Source: CAYVUV01 sp964455095 (GTDB lineage: Bacteria; Desulfobacterota; Binatia; HRBIN30; CADEER01). From it: 9,168 nt of DNA. Each line of letters starts with the position of its first letter. Position 1 is the stretch's first letter. Both the position numbers and the translations under genes were made by a program. Below the pieces are notes generated by a model, which saw only the letters and a program-made list of their open reading frames with translations, had not been told where the DNA came from and did not search any database. The stretch is taken from positions 1 to 9,168 of the forward strand of contig CAYVUV010000021.1 in assembly GCA_964455095.1 (NCBI GenBank), read 5' to 3'. Shown here one piece after another: positions 1-8,600 of this stretch.

Positions 1-818
1 CGCCCGGCCTGGCGGATGCCGAAGTGCGCGGCGATCATCCGCTCCGCCGCGCTCGGCTCCGAGGCGGCGCGCTCGTCGTCTTCCGGCAACACCAGCGACT
101 GGCGCAGGATCTTCTCGTTCATGCCGCGAAACAGCGCCAGGGCGCGGTGCGACGGAACGTTCTTGATCGGCTCTGAATAGGCGAAGTAGTCGGAGAACTT
201 GGCACCTTCCGCCTCCTTGCCGCCGACGACCTTGGAGGTCAGCAAGCCGCGCTCCCACAAGTGTTCGCGCAGGCGGCCGACGAGTGCCGGCTGTTCGGCG
301 AAGTGGTCCATGAGAATGAAGCGCGCGCCCTCCAGCGCCGCGTCGACGTCGGCGACGCCCTTGTCCGGATCGACGAACGCCGCGGCGCGCGTGGCGGGCA
401 GCTGCGTTGGATCCTTCAGAATGCCCATCGCAAGCGGCTCGAGCCCCGCCTCGCGCGCCGTCTGCGCCTTGGTGCGGCGCTTGGGACGAAACGGCAGGTA
501 GAGGTCTTCGAGTTGCGTGCGCGTCTCGGCGGCCCGCACGGCCCGTTCGATCTCGGGCGTCAGCTTGCCCTGTTCGCCGATGCTGTTCAGCACCGTCGCG
601 CGGCGCTCCTCGAGCTCGCGCAGCGACGCCAGCCGCTGCTCGAGAGCGCGCAGCTGCACATCGTCGAGGCCGCCGGTCGCCTCCTTGCGATAGCGCGCCA
701 CGAACGGCACCGTCGCCCCGCCATCGAGGAGACGCACCGCCGCCTCGACCTGCCGCTCGTGCACCGACAGCTCGCGCGCGATGCGTTGCTCGATCGTCAT
801 CATGGAAAGCGGTGGCAT
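1..818 (-). CDS. tex: Tex-family transcription accessory protein, N-terminal part (runs off the window)
   Basis: The minus strand is open for 272 codons from an ATG at 818 to the window edge without a stop. The translation closely follows the N-terminal half of Tex (YhgF in E. coli). It shows the early motifs VPFVARYRKEATGGLDD (about residues 37-53) and LRELEERRATVL (68-79), then EDLYLPFRPKRRT (109-121), DKGVADVDAALEGARFILM (about 160-178), the GKEAEGAKFSDYF segment and PSHRALALFRGMNE near the edge. Family members are usually about 770-785 residues, so the YqgF-like, helix-hairpin-helix and C-terminal S1 RNA-binding domains should lie outside the window. Tex is a cytoplasmic nucleic-acid-binding protein tied to transcription and broadly conserved in bacteria. 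The 818 start is preferred because GGAGG lies five bases upstream; ATG-ATG at 803/800 is in frame but lacks such a site. The gene is divergent from the secreted-protein pair. Confidence 0.95.
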   Translation of the reverse strand, partial: MPPLSMMTIEQRIARELSVHERQVEAAVRLLDGGATVPFVARYRKEATGGLDDVQLRALEQRLASLRELEERRATVLNSIGEQGKLTPEIERAVRAAETRTQLEDLYLPFRPKRRTKAQTAREAGLEPLAMGILKDPTQLPATRAAAFVDPDKGVADVDAALEGARFILMDHFAEQPALVGRLREHLWERGLLTSKVVGGKEAEGAKFSDYFAYSEPIKNVPSHRALALFRGMNEKILRQSLVLPEDDERAASEPSAAERMIAAHFGIRQAG

Positions 819-823
819 ACCCA

Positions 824-828
824 CCTCC
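824..828 (-). promoter_or_regulatory. Ribosome-binding site of tex
   Basis: On the minus strand GGAGG is followed by five bases (TGGGT) and the ATG at 818. It fixes the upstream ATG rather than the two in-frame ATGs 15-18 bases further in. Confidence 0.75.
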
Positions 829-870
829 GCGGGCGCTCCGCAAGACGGGCGCGCCGGCGGCCGCCTCACC

Positions 871-911
871 CTTGACCGCCGCACGCCGTGCATACTATCC
901 GCTACGGTGTG
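871..911 (+). promoter_or_regulatory. Promoter-like block upstream of the first secreted-protein gene, conserved before its paralogue
   Basis: The block contains TTGACC (872-877), the shared stretch CCGCACG, then ATACTATC with TACTAT at 893-898, and GTG at 909-911. The same elements in the same order precede the paralogue at 5523-5562. TTGACC resembles a sigma-70 -35 box and TACTAT matches the -10 consensus at four of six bases. The spacer is only 15 bases here and 14 in the other copy, shorter than the usual 17, so the promoter reading is uncertain. The conservation itself is plainly visible. Confidence 0.4.
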
Positions 912-977
912 AGTGAGCCGCTCGAGGTGCGCCGTTTTGATGCCGGCGAGGTACCAAAGGGGCAACGTCGAGACGTA

Positions 978-3900
978 GTGGCCCTGTGCGAGCTCAGCGT
1001 CAGGCTCCTTGCGGTGTGGCTCGTGGCGGCCGCGTTCGCCTCACCGGCGCGCGCCCAATCCTGCTCCGCCGACTGCGACGGCAGCGGGCGGGTGGCCGTC
1101 AACGAGCTGATCCTCGCCGTCAACATCGCGCTGGGCGTCGCGGATCAGACCCGCTGCCCGGCCTCCGACACCAACCGCGATGGCAGCGTCTCGATCGACG
1201 AGTTGGTCAACGGCGTCGCCCGCAGCGTGTCCGGTTGCTTCCGGCGCCAACGCCGTGAAGCCATCGAGGACGCCACGCGCGCCGAGGAAACCACGCGCAA
1301 CGCACTGCCACAGTTCATCACGCTCGACTTCGGAAGCGTCTACGGCGCCAGCTCGTTGCGCGTCGCCCACAGGCGCTCGACCATCTCCGCCGGATTTCAA
1401 ACCGGCGGTGAAGGCGCGGGGCAACCCATTCCGCAACCGTGCCGGCGCGGCGACAGCAGCAGCGGGACGGTCCTCACAACCTGCAACCGCCCGACCAACA
1501 CGCTGGTGACAACCTACGCCCATTGCCGATTGCCGGGCGAAGAGACGGTCCGCAACGGTGTCGAGCGGCGCACGGTGGTCGTGCCGGACAATCCCAGCTT
1601 CGACTTCTGCGTGCCGGATCCACAGGTACCGGACCACGCCATCGTCACCGTCGTCCTGGAGGACTACAGCGAGATCGCGCCCGCCGGTGGCATTCGACTG
1701 GCCAACCTCTCGCAGCGATTCGAGCCCGCCGGCGCGCCCTGTGAGCTGGCGTCGAGCGCCGGGGTCTTCCGCAACGGGACGCTGACCACCGCCGGCTTTC
1801 TGCACACATTCTGCGTGCCCGGCGCGGCCGGCTGTGACGAGAAGTTGGCCGAGTTGCGTCTCACCGCGACCGACCTCGCCCTGCGGCAAACGTACACGCT
1901 CCCGGCCTGCGACCTGACCATGGAGGCGACCGGGAAGCTCTTCGTCGACAACGCCTCGACCGGCGAGAGCTTCGCGCAGACCTTTCTCGATCTGACCATC
2001 AAGGAGAGCGACGTCGGCGAGCGGCGCACCATGTCGCAGAACGGCCGCGTGTTGATCGATTGCCTCGGCGAGGTGGAGTACTCGATGCCGACGGACTTCC
2101 TGCTCGAGCCGGACCGCCTTTGTCCGACCGACGGGAAGCTGCGCATCGTCATCCGCGATCTGTTGGAGGGTGCAGCGTCTGCCGACGCGCGAGCGATCGG
2201 ATCGGCGCCGCGCGCGGCCCTGGCCACGCCGCCGAACTCGCCCTCCGTCTCCGGCGGGTTGCACGATCTGGCCTACCGCGCCGCCAATGGCCAGGTGTAC
2301 CAGGTGCTGCAGAACCCGGCTGGCAATCCGGAGTTGCAGACCGAAGACGTGCAGATCACCACCGTCGTCGGCTCGACGGACGGCATCAGCGAGTGCAGCA
2401 CGATCTCGACCAGCCAGACCCAGGCGCAGGCCGTGGTCAGCGCCGTCTCCGGTCTCGCCTTCCCCTTGGAGAAAGTATTCGTCTCGCCGGTCTTCGAAAG
2501 CGCGACGCGCCCCTGCTTCAACGCCAATGGCCACAACGGCGACGGCCTGCTGTGTTTCGGCGACGGTTGCACCAGCGGCGATTGCCGCTGCCCGAGCGGC
2601 GGCTGCGAGACGTTCAGCCTCAGCGATCTGTCGCCGCTCGGCAGCAGCGCCCTGCAGGGACGGCTGACGGGGTCGCTCTCACCGAGCGATCCACCGTGTA
2701 GCGCCGGCGGCCGCTCGACCTACGGCTTTAGAACGGACGCTCCGGCCATTGATCCCGGGCTGTGCGCGGCCCGACCCGGCAACGGCTTCAGTCTGCCGCC
2801 GCGCCAGAGCGTCGTGTTCGCCTACGACGCGCCGGCGACGAGCGAGTTCATCGCCGGGGCGGCCGGGTTCCCGATCGACGTCGGCGGCGACAGCAATCGG
2901 TGCGCGAACGCCGGGGCGGTCGTCACCGGCGTGGCGACAAAGAACGAGCTCGGCCGCGCCCTGGTGACGTTCAGCGACGGCCGGGTCGACTTCGACGTCA
3001 ACGACGACAAGCTGGTCGAGCGCTCCTTCGAGAGCTGTCAGGATCTCTCCGCCGCGCAATGCGGCGCGCCGCCGCCGACGCCGATGCCGACCCCGAACCG
3101 CCCCTGCCCCGAGTTCACCAGCGTGCGGCCGCAGGAATCGACCGCCACTGCGTTCAACCTCATCGGCGGCGCGAGCTGCGGCGACGGCGGCAACAACTCC
3201 CCCGAGCGCAGCTTCGGTTTCCGCGCCGCGGAGAGCGGGTGCTACCGGATCGACACCCTCGACTCCAGCTTCGACACCCTGCTGTATGTGCGCCGTGGCA
3301 ACGTGGGATGCCAGGGGCCGGAGATCGCGTGTAACGACAACGCCGACGGCTCGACGCTGCAGTCGCAGGTCTTCGTCGAGTTCGACCGCGACGACCCGGA
3401 ACGCGGCGACACGGCCGTCATCGTGGTCGACGGCAGCGCCGGCGCCAAGGGCAGCTTTGAACTCCATGTCACGCGCGTCGGGCAGAGCTGCCTCGAGCCG
3501 ATGGCGACCCCAACGGTCACACCGCCGACCGTTGTCACCGCCACCCCGACGCCGATCTCGACCGACACGCGAACGCCTTCGCTCCCGCCAACTGTTTCGC
3601 CCACGCCAACTCCTTCGCCCACGCCGACGCCGTTGCGCAACGTCTGGAAGGGCAATGGACCCGAGGGCGGCCTGATCGCGGCGCTCGCGATCGACCCTCT
3701 CAACTCGCAGACGGTGTACGCGGGGACGGCTTTTGGCGACCTGTTCAAGACCACGAATGGCGGTCAAGAGTGGACCGCGTTGACCAACGGCTTGACCTCG
3801 TCGGTCAGCGCGCTTGCCATTGATCCGTCGAACACGCAGACGGTGTACGCCGCCACGACGGGCGGCGGGGTGTTCAAGAGCACCAACGGCGGGGGCAGTT

Positions 3901-5471
3901 GGGGCCCCGTGAACAGCGGCCTGCCGAGTGTGCCTGCCAATGCCCTGGCCATTGATCCGGACAACCCGCAGACGCTGTACGCGGCGCTTGGTGGCATCTA
4001 CAAGAGCACCAACGGCGGAGGGAGCTGGAGTCCGGCAAACAACGGCGTGTCCTCGTCGGTCCTCGCGCTCGCGATCGACCCCTCCAACCCACAAACGGTG
4101 TACGCCGGGACGACCAGCGGCGGGCTGTTCAGAAGCACGAACGGTGGCGGAGCCTGGAGCCCGGCGAACAGCGGCCTGACCGATATGTTCATTCGCGCGC
4201 TGGTGATCGATCCGGCCACACCGCAGACGCTCTATGCCGGAACGTTTCAAACGGGTGTGTTCAAGAGCACGAACGGCGGGGGGAGCTGGACCCCGGCCAA
4301 TAGCGGCCTGACGAGCCCCAACCTCGTCGCGCTGGCGATCGATCCCGCGAACCCGCAAACGCTGTATGCGGGGACAACTGACCTCGGCATATTCAAGAGT
4401 ACCAATCGCGCCGGGAGCTGGAGCGCGGTAGACAACGGCCTGGCTGACTTGTTTGTCACCGCGCTCGCCATCGCTCCCGCGAGCACGGAAACGGTCTACG
4501 CGGGAACGAGCGGCGGCGGCGTGCTCAAGAGCACCAACCGTGGCGAAAGCTGGACGGCGGTGAATAGCGGCTTGATCGGCACGCTCGGAAACGCGCTGGC
4601 GATTGATCCGGTCGCCTCGCAGACGCTCTACATGGGCAGCACGTTTGCCGGCGTGTTCAAGAGCACGAACCGCGGCGAGAGCTGGATTGCAGCCGACAGC
4701 GGCCTGACGAGTACGACCGTTCGGGCGCTGGCGATCGACCCGACCAGCCCGCAGACGGTGTACGCGGGCACGGTCGGCGGCGGCGTGTCCAAGAGCACCA
4801 ACGGCGGGGGAAGCTGGAACCCGGCGAATAGCGGTCTGGCCGGTACGACGGTTCGCGCCCTGGCGATCAATCCAGCCAGCCCGCAGACGCTGTACGCGGG
4901 AACGCAAGCCGGCGGCGTGTTCAAGAGCACGAACGGCGGGACGAGCTGGAACCCGGCAAACAACGGGCTGACGGCCACGTTCATTCGCGGGCTGGCCATC
5001 GATCCGGTCACACCGCAGACGCTCTACGCCGCAACGGCGGATGCCGGTGTATTCAAGAGCACGAACAGCGGGGGAAGCTGGACTCCGGCAAGCAGCGGTC
5101 TGACCAGCCCGAACGTCTTCGCGCTGGCGATCGATCCGACGAGCCCCCAAACGCTGTACGCGGCGACCAACGGCGGCGCTGTGTTCAAGAGTACGAACGG
5201 CGCAGGAAGCTGGGCTGCGGCGGACAGCGGGCTGACGGACACGTTCGTTCGCGCGCTGGCGATCGATCCGGCCAGCCCGCAGGTGTTGTACGCCGGGACG
5301 AACAGCAGCGGGGTGTTCAGGAGCGCCAACGGCGGCGGCGGCTGGAGCCCGATCAACGACGGCTTGGAGAACCCGAACATTCTCGCGCTCGCCGTCGACC
5401 AGGCGAGCCCAAAGACGCTATATGCCGGCACGGACGGCAGCGGCGTGTTCCGCATCGACCAGCATCCTTAG
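978..5471 (+). CDS. Secreted dockerin-like / PPC-like protein with a 14-unit Asp-box beta-propeller
   Basis: About 1,497 residues from GTG 978. Residues 1-26 form a signal peptide (hydrophobic LLAVWLVAAAFA, cleavage after SPARA). Residues 27-88 are a dockerin-like pair of EF-hand loops, DCDGSGRVAVNE (32-43) and DTNRDGSVSIDE (64-75), bracketed by cysteines. Residues about 90-700 are an unrecognised Cys-containing core. After a short Pro-rich spacer, residues about 710-838 look like a bacterial PPC-type beta-sandwich (DSSFDTLLYVRR, EIACNDNADGSTLQS, AVIVVDGSAGAKGSFELHV). A Pro/Thr linker (839-887) leads to Asp-box repeats with the core STNGGGSW that fill the remainder. No catalytic motif was recognised, so a surface binding or adhesive role is inferred only. 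The start is ambiguous: in-frame GTGs also occur at 888, 909 and 927, and no convincing Shine-Dalgarno sequence marks any of them. 978 gives a normal-length signal peptide; 909 is the conserved GTG behind the promoter-like block. The first 838 residues are duplicated in the next gene. Confidence 0.88.
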   Translation: MALCELSVRLLAVWLVAAAFASPARAQSCSADCDGSGRVAVNELILAVNIALGVADQTRCPASDTNRDGSVSIDELVNGVARSVSGCFRRQRREAIEDATRAEETTRNALPQFITLDFGSVYGASSLRVAHRRSTISAGFQTGGEGAGQPIPQPCRRGDSSSGTVLTTCNRPTNTLVTTYAHCRLPGEETVRNGVERRTVVVPDNPSFDFCVPDPQVPDHAIVTVVLEDYSEIAPAGGIRLANLSQRFEPAGAPCELASSAGVFRNGTLTTAGFLHTFCVPGAAGCDEKLAELRLTATDLALRQTYTLPACDLTMEATGKLFVDNASTGESFAQTFLDLTIKESDVGERRTMSQNGRVLIDCLGEVEYSMPTDFLLEPDRLCPTDGKLRIVIRDLLEGAASADARAIGSAPRAALATPPNSPSVSGGLHDLAYRAANGQVYQVLQNPAGNPELQTEDVQITTVVGSTDGISECSTISTSQTQAQAVVSAVSGLAFPLEKVFVSPVFESATRPCFNANGHNGDGLLCFGDGCTSGDCRCPSGGCETFSLSDLSPLGSSALQGRLTGSLSPSDPPCSAGGRSTYGFRTDAPAIDPGLCAARPGNGFSLPPRQSVVFAYDAPATSEFIAGAAGFPIDVGGDSNRCANAGAVVTGVATKNELGRALVTFSDGRVDFDVNDDKLVERSFESCQDLSAAQCGAPPPTPMPTPNRPCPEFTSVRPQESTATAFNLIGGASCGDGGNNSPERSFGFRAAESGCYRIDTLDSSFDTLLYVRRGNVGCQGPEIACNDNADGSTLQSQVFVEFDRDDPERGDTAVIVVDGSAGAKGSFELHVTRVGQSCLEPMATPTVTPPTVVTATPTPISTDTRTPSLPPTVSPTPTPSPTPTPLRNVWKGNGPEGGLIAALAIDPLNSQTVYAGTAFGDLFKTTNGGQEWTALTNGLTSSVSALAIDPSNTQTVYAATTGGGVFKSTNGGGSWGPVNSGLPSVPANALAIDPDNPQTLYAALGGIYKSTNGGGSWSPANNGVSSSVLALAIDPSNPQTVYAGTTSGGLFRSTNGGGAWSPANSGLTDMFIRALVIDPATPQTLYAGTFQTGVFKSTNGGGSWTPANSGLTSPNLVALAIDPANPQTLYAGTTDLGIFKSTNRAGSWSAVDNGLADLFVTALAIAPASTETVYAGTSGGGVLKSTNRGESWTAVNSGLIGTLGNALAIDPVASQTLYMGSTFAGVFKSTNRGESWIAADSGLTSTTVRALAIDPTSPQTVYAGTVGGGVSKSTNGGGSWNPANSGLAGTTVRALAINPASPQTLYAGTQAGGVFKSTNGGTSWNPANNGLTATFIRGLAIDPVTPQTLYAATADAGVFKSTNSGGSWTPASSGLTSPNVFALAIDPTSPQTLYAATNGGAVFKSTNGAGSWAAADSGLTDTFVRALAIDPASPQVLYAGTNSSGVFRSANGGGGWSPINDGLENPNILALAVDQASPKTLYAGTDGSGVFRIDQHP
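1056..3491 (+). repeat. Upstream copy of a 2.4-kb coding direct duplication
   Basis: This segment encodes 812 residues, from the mature N-terminal QSCSADC to the RVGQSC that closes the PPC-like domain. It aligns with 5722-8157, which also encodes 812 residues, with only small compensating indels. Amino-acid identity is roughly 80-85% by eye. Similarity ends abruptly at the QSC codons on the 3' side, where the linker and C-terminal module become unrelated. Confidence 0.9.
3666..5468 (+). repeat. Tandem coding repeats of 126-132 bp: 14 Asp-box propeller units
   Basis: Within the first secreted-protein gene, 14 head-to-tail units start at about 3666, 3795, 3924, 4050 and 4179, then every 132 bp to 5367. 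Units encode 42-44 residues with the consensus ALAIDPxxPQTLYAGT, then GGVFKSTNGGGSW, then xPANSGL. The STNGGxSW segment is the Asp-box/BNR signature known from sialidase- and VPS10/YCF48-type propellers. The sialidase catalytic arginines and nucleophile region are not apparent, so this is a structural match only. Unit 3 is two residues shorter than the standard 44. Unit 14 (5367-5468) stops after GVFR and lacks the Asp-box and the final strand. Confidence 0.92.
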
Positions 5472-5522
5472 CGCCACATCGGTACCAGGCGCTTGGTGCG
5501 CGGTTCTCCAACGAGCAACCTC

Positions 5523-5562
5523 CTTGACCACCGCACGCTCAGATACTATCGGCTGCGCTGTG
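5523..5562 (+). promoter_or_regulatory. Promoter-like block upstream of the paralogue
   Basis: TTGACC (5524-5529), CCGCACG, ATACTATC with TACTAT at 5544-5549, and an in-frame GTG at 5560-5562 repeat the block found at 871-911. In both copies ten bases separate TACTAT from the GTG. Sequence upstream of TTGACC is not visibly shared. The 14-base spacer is short for a sigma-70 promoter. If it is a promoter, the second gene is transcribed on its own rather than only by read-through. Confidence 0.4.
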
Positions 5563-5616
5563 CTCTTGAGCGACGCTTCCGCAAGCCTCCGGGCACGAGG
5601 GGTGTGTTCCGGGAAC

Positions 5617-8600
5617 GTGCTGGCCAGGAGATCCGCACGTAACGCGTGGTACCGACTCGGGTCGAGATTCATAGTCTTGATCCTTCTCTCTGCCGGCCCG
5701 CTCACTCCATCGAGCTATGCCCAGTCCTGCTCCGCCGACTGCGACGGCAGCGGCAGCGTCGGCGTGAACGAGCTGATCCTCGCCGTCAATATCGCGCTCG
5801 GCACCGCAGAACAGGCCCACTGCCCAGCTTCCGACGCCAACCGCGATGGCATCGTCTCGATTGACGATTTGATCAACGGTGTCGCGCGCAGCATGTCCGG
5901 TTGCTATCGCCGCAAGGGTCGCGACGCCGTCGAGGATGCCACGCGCGCCGAAGAGACCAATCGCAACGCGCTGCCGAAGTTCATGACGATCGACTTCGGG
6001 AACCTCTTTGGCGGCGGCAGTACATTCCGTGTGGCTCGCACGCGATCGCTCGCTCGGGCCGGAGCCGGAAACGCCGGCGGCGGCGCGGGACAGCCAATTC
6101 CGCTGCCCTGCACGCGTGGCGACAGCACGAGCGGAACATTCTTGACGAGATGCGACCTCGAAACGAACACCCTCACGACGACCTACGCGCAGTGCAAATT
6201 GCCGGGCGAAGACGTGGTTCGAAACGGAGTCGACAGGCGAACCGTCGTCGTTCCGGGAAATCCCGGCTTCGACTTCTGCGTGCCGGATCCGCAGGTGCCG
6301 GACAATGCGATCGTCACCGTGGCGCTGGAGAACTACAGCGAGATCGCGCCCGCTGGTGGGATCCGGTTGGCCAACCTCTCGCAGCGGTTCGAGCCCGCCG
6401 GCCCGCCGTGCGAGCTGGCGTCGAGCGCAGGCGTCTTCCGCAACGGGACGCTGACGACCAACGGCTTTCTACACACATTCTGCGCTCCCGGTGCGGCCGC
6501 GTGCGACGAGAAGCTGGCCGAGTTGCGTCTCACCGCGACGGACCTCGCCCTGCAGCAGACGTACGCGCTCCCCGCCTGCGATCTGACCATGGACGCCACC
6601 GGGAAGCTCTTCGTCGACAACGCATCGACCGGCGAGAACTTCGCACAGACGTTCCTCGATCTGAGGATCACAGAGAGCGACGTGGGCGATCGGCGCACCA
6701 TGTCGCAGAACGGCCGCGTGCTGATCGACTGCCTCGGCGAGGTGGAGTACTCGATGCCGGTCGATCTCTTGATCGAGCCGGACGAGCTTTGTCCGTCGGA
6801 GGGAAAGCTGCGCGTCGTCATCCGCGACCCGTTGGGTGGCGACGCGCTTGCTGAAACGCGCGCGATCGAATCTCCGCCGCGTGCCGCACTGGCCACACCG
6901 CCGAATGCCCCCTCCGTCTCCGGCGGGCTGCACGACCTGGCGTACCGCGCCGCGAACGGGCAGGTCTATCAGGTCCTGCAGAACCCGTTGGGAAATCCCG
7001 AACTGCAGACCGAGGATGTGCAGATCACGACCGTCGTCGGCTCGACCGACGGCATCAGCGAGTGCAGCACGATCTCGACCAGCCAGACCCAGGCGCAAGC
7101 CGTGGTCAGTGCCGTCTCCGGTCTCGCCTTCCCCTTGGAGAAGGCATTTGTCTCGGGCGTTTTCGATAGCGCGACACGCCCGTGCTTCAACCCGAACGGC
7201 CGCGACGGCGATGGGCTGCTCTGCTTCGGCAACGGCTGCAACAGTGGCGATTGCCGTTGCCCGAGTGGTGGTTGCGACCTCTTCAGCCTCGCCGACCTGG
7301 CCCCTCTCGCCGACCCCCAACGGGGCCGGCTGGTGGAGTCGCTCTCTGCGGGTAGTCCGCCTTGCAGTGCCGGCGGCCGTTCCACCTATGGGTTCAGCAC
7401 GGACACTCCCACCATTGACGCCGGATTGTGCGCGGCTCGGCCCGGCAATGGCTTCAGTCTCCCGCCCCGCCGGAGCATCGTGTTCGCCTATGACGTGCCG
7501 GCGACGAGCGAGTTCATCGCGGGCGCCGCAGGGTTCCCGATCGACGTGGACGGAGACAGCAACCGGTGCCCGAGCGCGGGCGCCGTCATCACGGGAGTCG
7601 CGACCAAGAACGAGCTGGGACGCGCGCTGGTCACCTTCGCCAGCGGCCGCGTCGACTTCGACGTCAACGACGACAAGATCGTCGAGCGCTCCCTCCCGAG
7701 TTGTCAGGACCTCTCCGCCGCGCAATGCGGCGCGCCGCCGCCGACCCCGATGCCGACCCCGAACCGGCCGTGTCCCGAGTTCACCAGCGTCCAGCCGCAA
7801 GGCTCGACCGCGGACGCGTTCAATGTGTTGCGCGGCGCGAGTTGCGGCGACGGCGGCAACAACTCCCCCGAGCGCAGCTACCGCTTCCGCGCCCCGGAGA
7901 ACGGCTGTTACCGCATCGATACATTCGACTCCAGCTTCGACACCCTGCTCTACGTCCGTCGCGGCGGCGAGACCTGCCTGGGCCCCGAGATTGCGTGCAA
8001 CGACAACGCCGACGGAGCGACGCTGCAGTCGCGGATCTTCGTCGAATTCGACCGCGACGACCCAGAAGGCAGCGACAGCGCCGTGATCGTGGTCGACGGC
8101 AGCGCGGGGGCACGAGGCGACTTCCAACTCCATGTCACCCGCGTCGGGCAGAGCTGTACCGGAACAGAACCCTCTGCCACCGCGACCACGACACGTACGC
8201 CGTCGCCGTCGCCTTCGTCCACTCGTACCCGCACTGCGACAGTCACGTCGAGTGCGACGTCCACCTCAACCTCGCGTACGCCGACCGCGACGATGAGTAC
8301 GACGTCGACACCTACACCTACTCCCCCTCACACACACTCTCCGACAGCGACTTCCAGTGCGACACCAACCTTCACGCAAACTCCGGGCGCGACAACGTGC
8401 AACACCTCCAACGAGTGCGAGACCGCGGGCATGTGTCAGGAGGGCGAGTGCGTCGGTGTGCCAGCGAACAGCGGTGCGTGCGACGATTTCAATGACTGCA
8501 CGACCAACGACACGTGCGTGAACGGCGTGTGTATGGGCGAGAAAGCGTCAGCCGGAACTCCGTGTGCCAGCGACTGCGGTACGTGCCAACCCGCTGGGCC

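Noticed and set aside
261..875. Plus-strand open frames over the first 900 bases
   Set aside because: The minus strand here reads as Tex with strong family motifs; the plus-strand frames are Arg-rich shadows.
1041..2534. Minus-strand open frame of about 500 codons, with a similar one at 6469-8133
   Set aside because: Both lie opposite the duplicated core and reflect the same codon bias on paired paralogous DNA. They contain no start context or protein family signal.
2679..5150. Very long open frame (over 800 codons) on the minus strand opposite the propeller gene
   Set aside because: It is Arg/Ala/Gly-rich with no recognisable motif. It mirrors the repeat period of the plus-strand gene and is what GC-rich third positions produce in the opposite frame. 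The plus-strand frame has a signal peptide, domains and a paralogue.
3666..5468. Possible CRISPR array, or a sialidase because of the Asp-boxes
   Set aside because: The repeats are in-frame 126-132-bp coding units with no short repeat/unique spacer pattern. Asp-boxes alone are structural, and the sialidase catalytic residues are not apparent.
5482..5499. Small hairpin just after the first secreted-protein gene (7-bp stem with two G-U pairs, GCGC loop)
   Set aside because: There is no T-run after the stem and it is weak for this GC content, so it is not called as a terminator.
6836..8086. Plus-strand 416-codon open frame inside the paralogue
   Set aside because: It is Arg/Ser/Pro-rich in a shifted frame, without domains. 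The main frame is conserved with the upstream paralogue.
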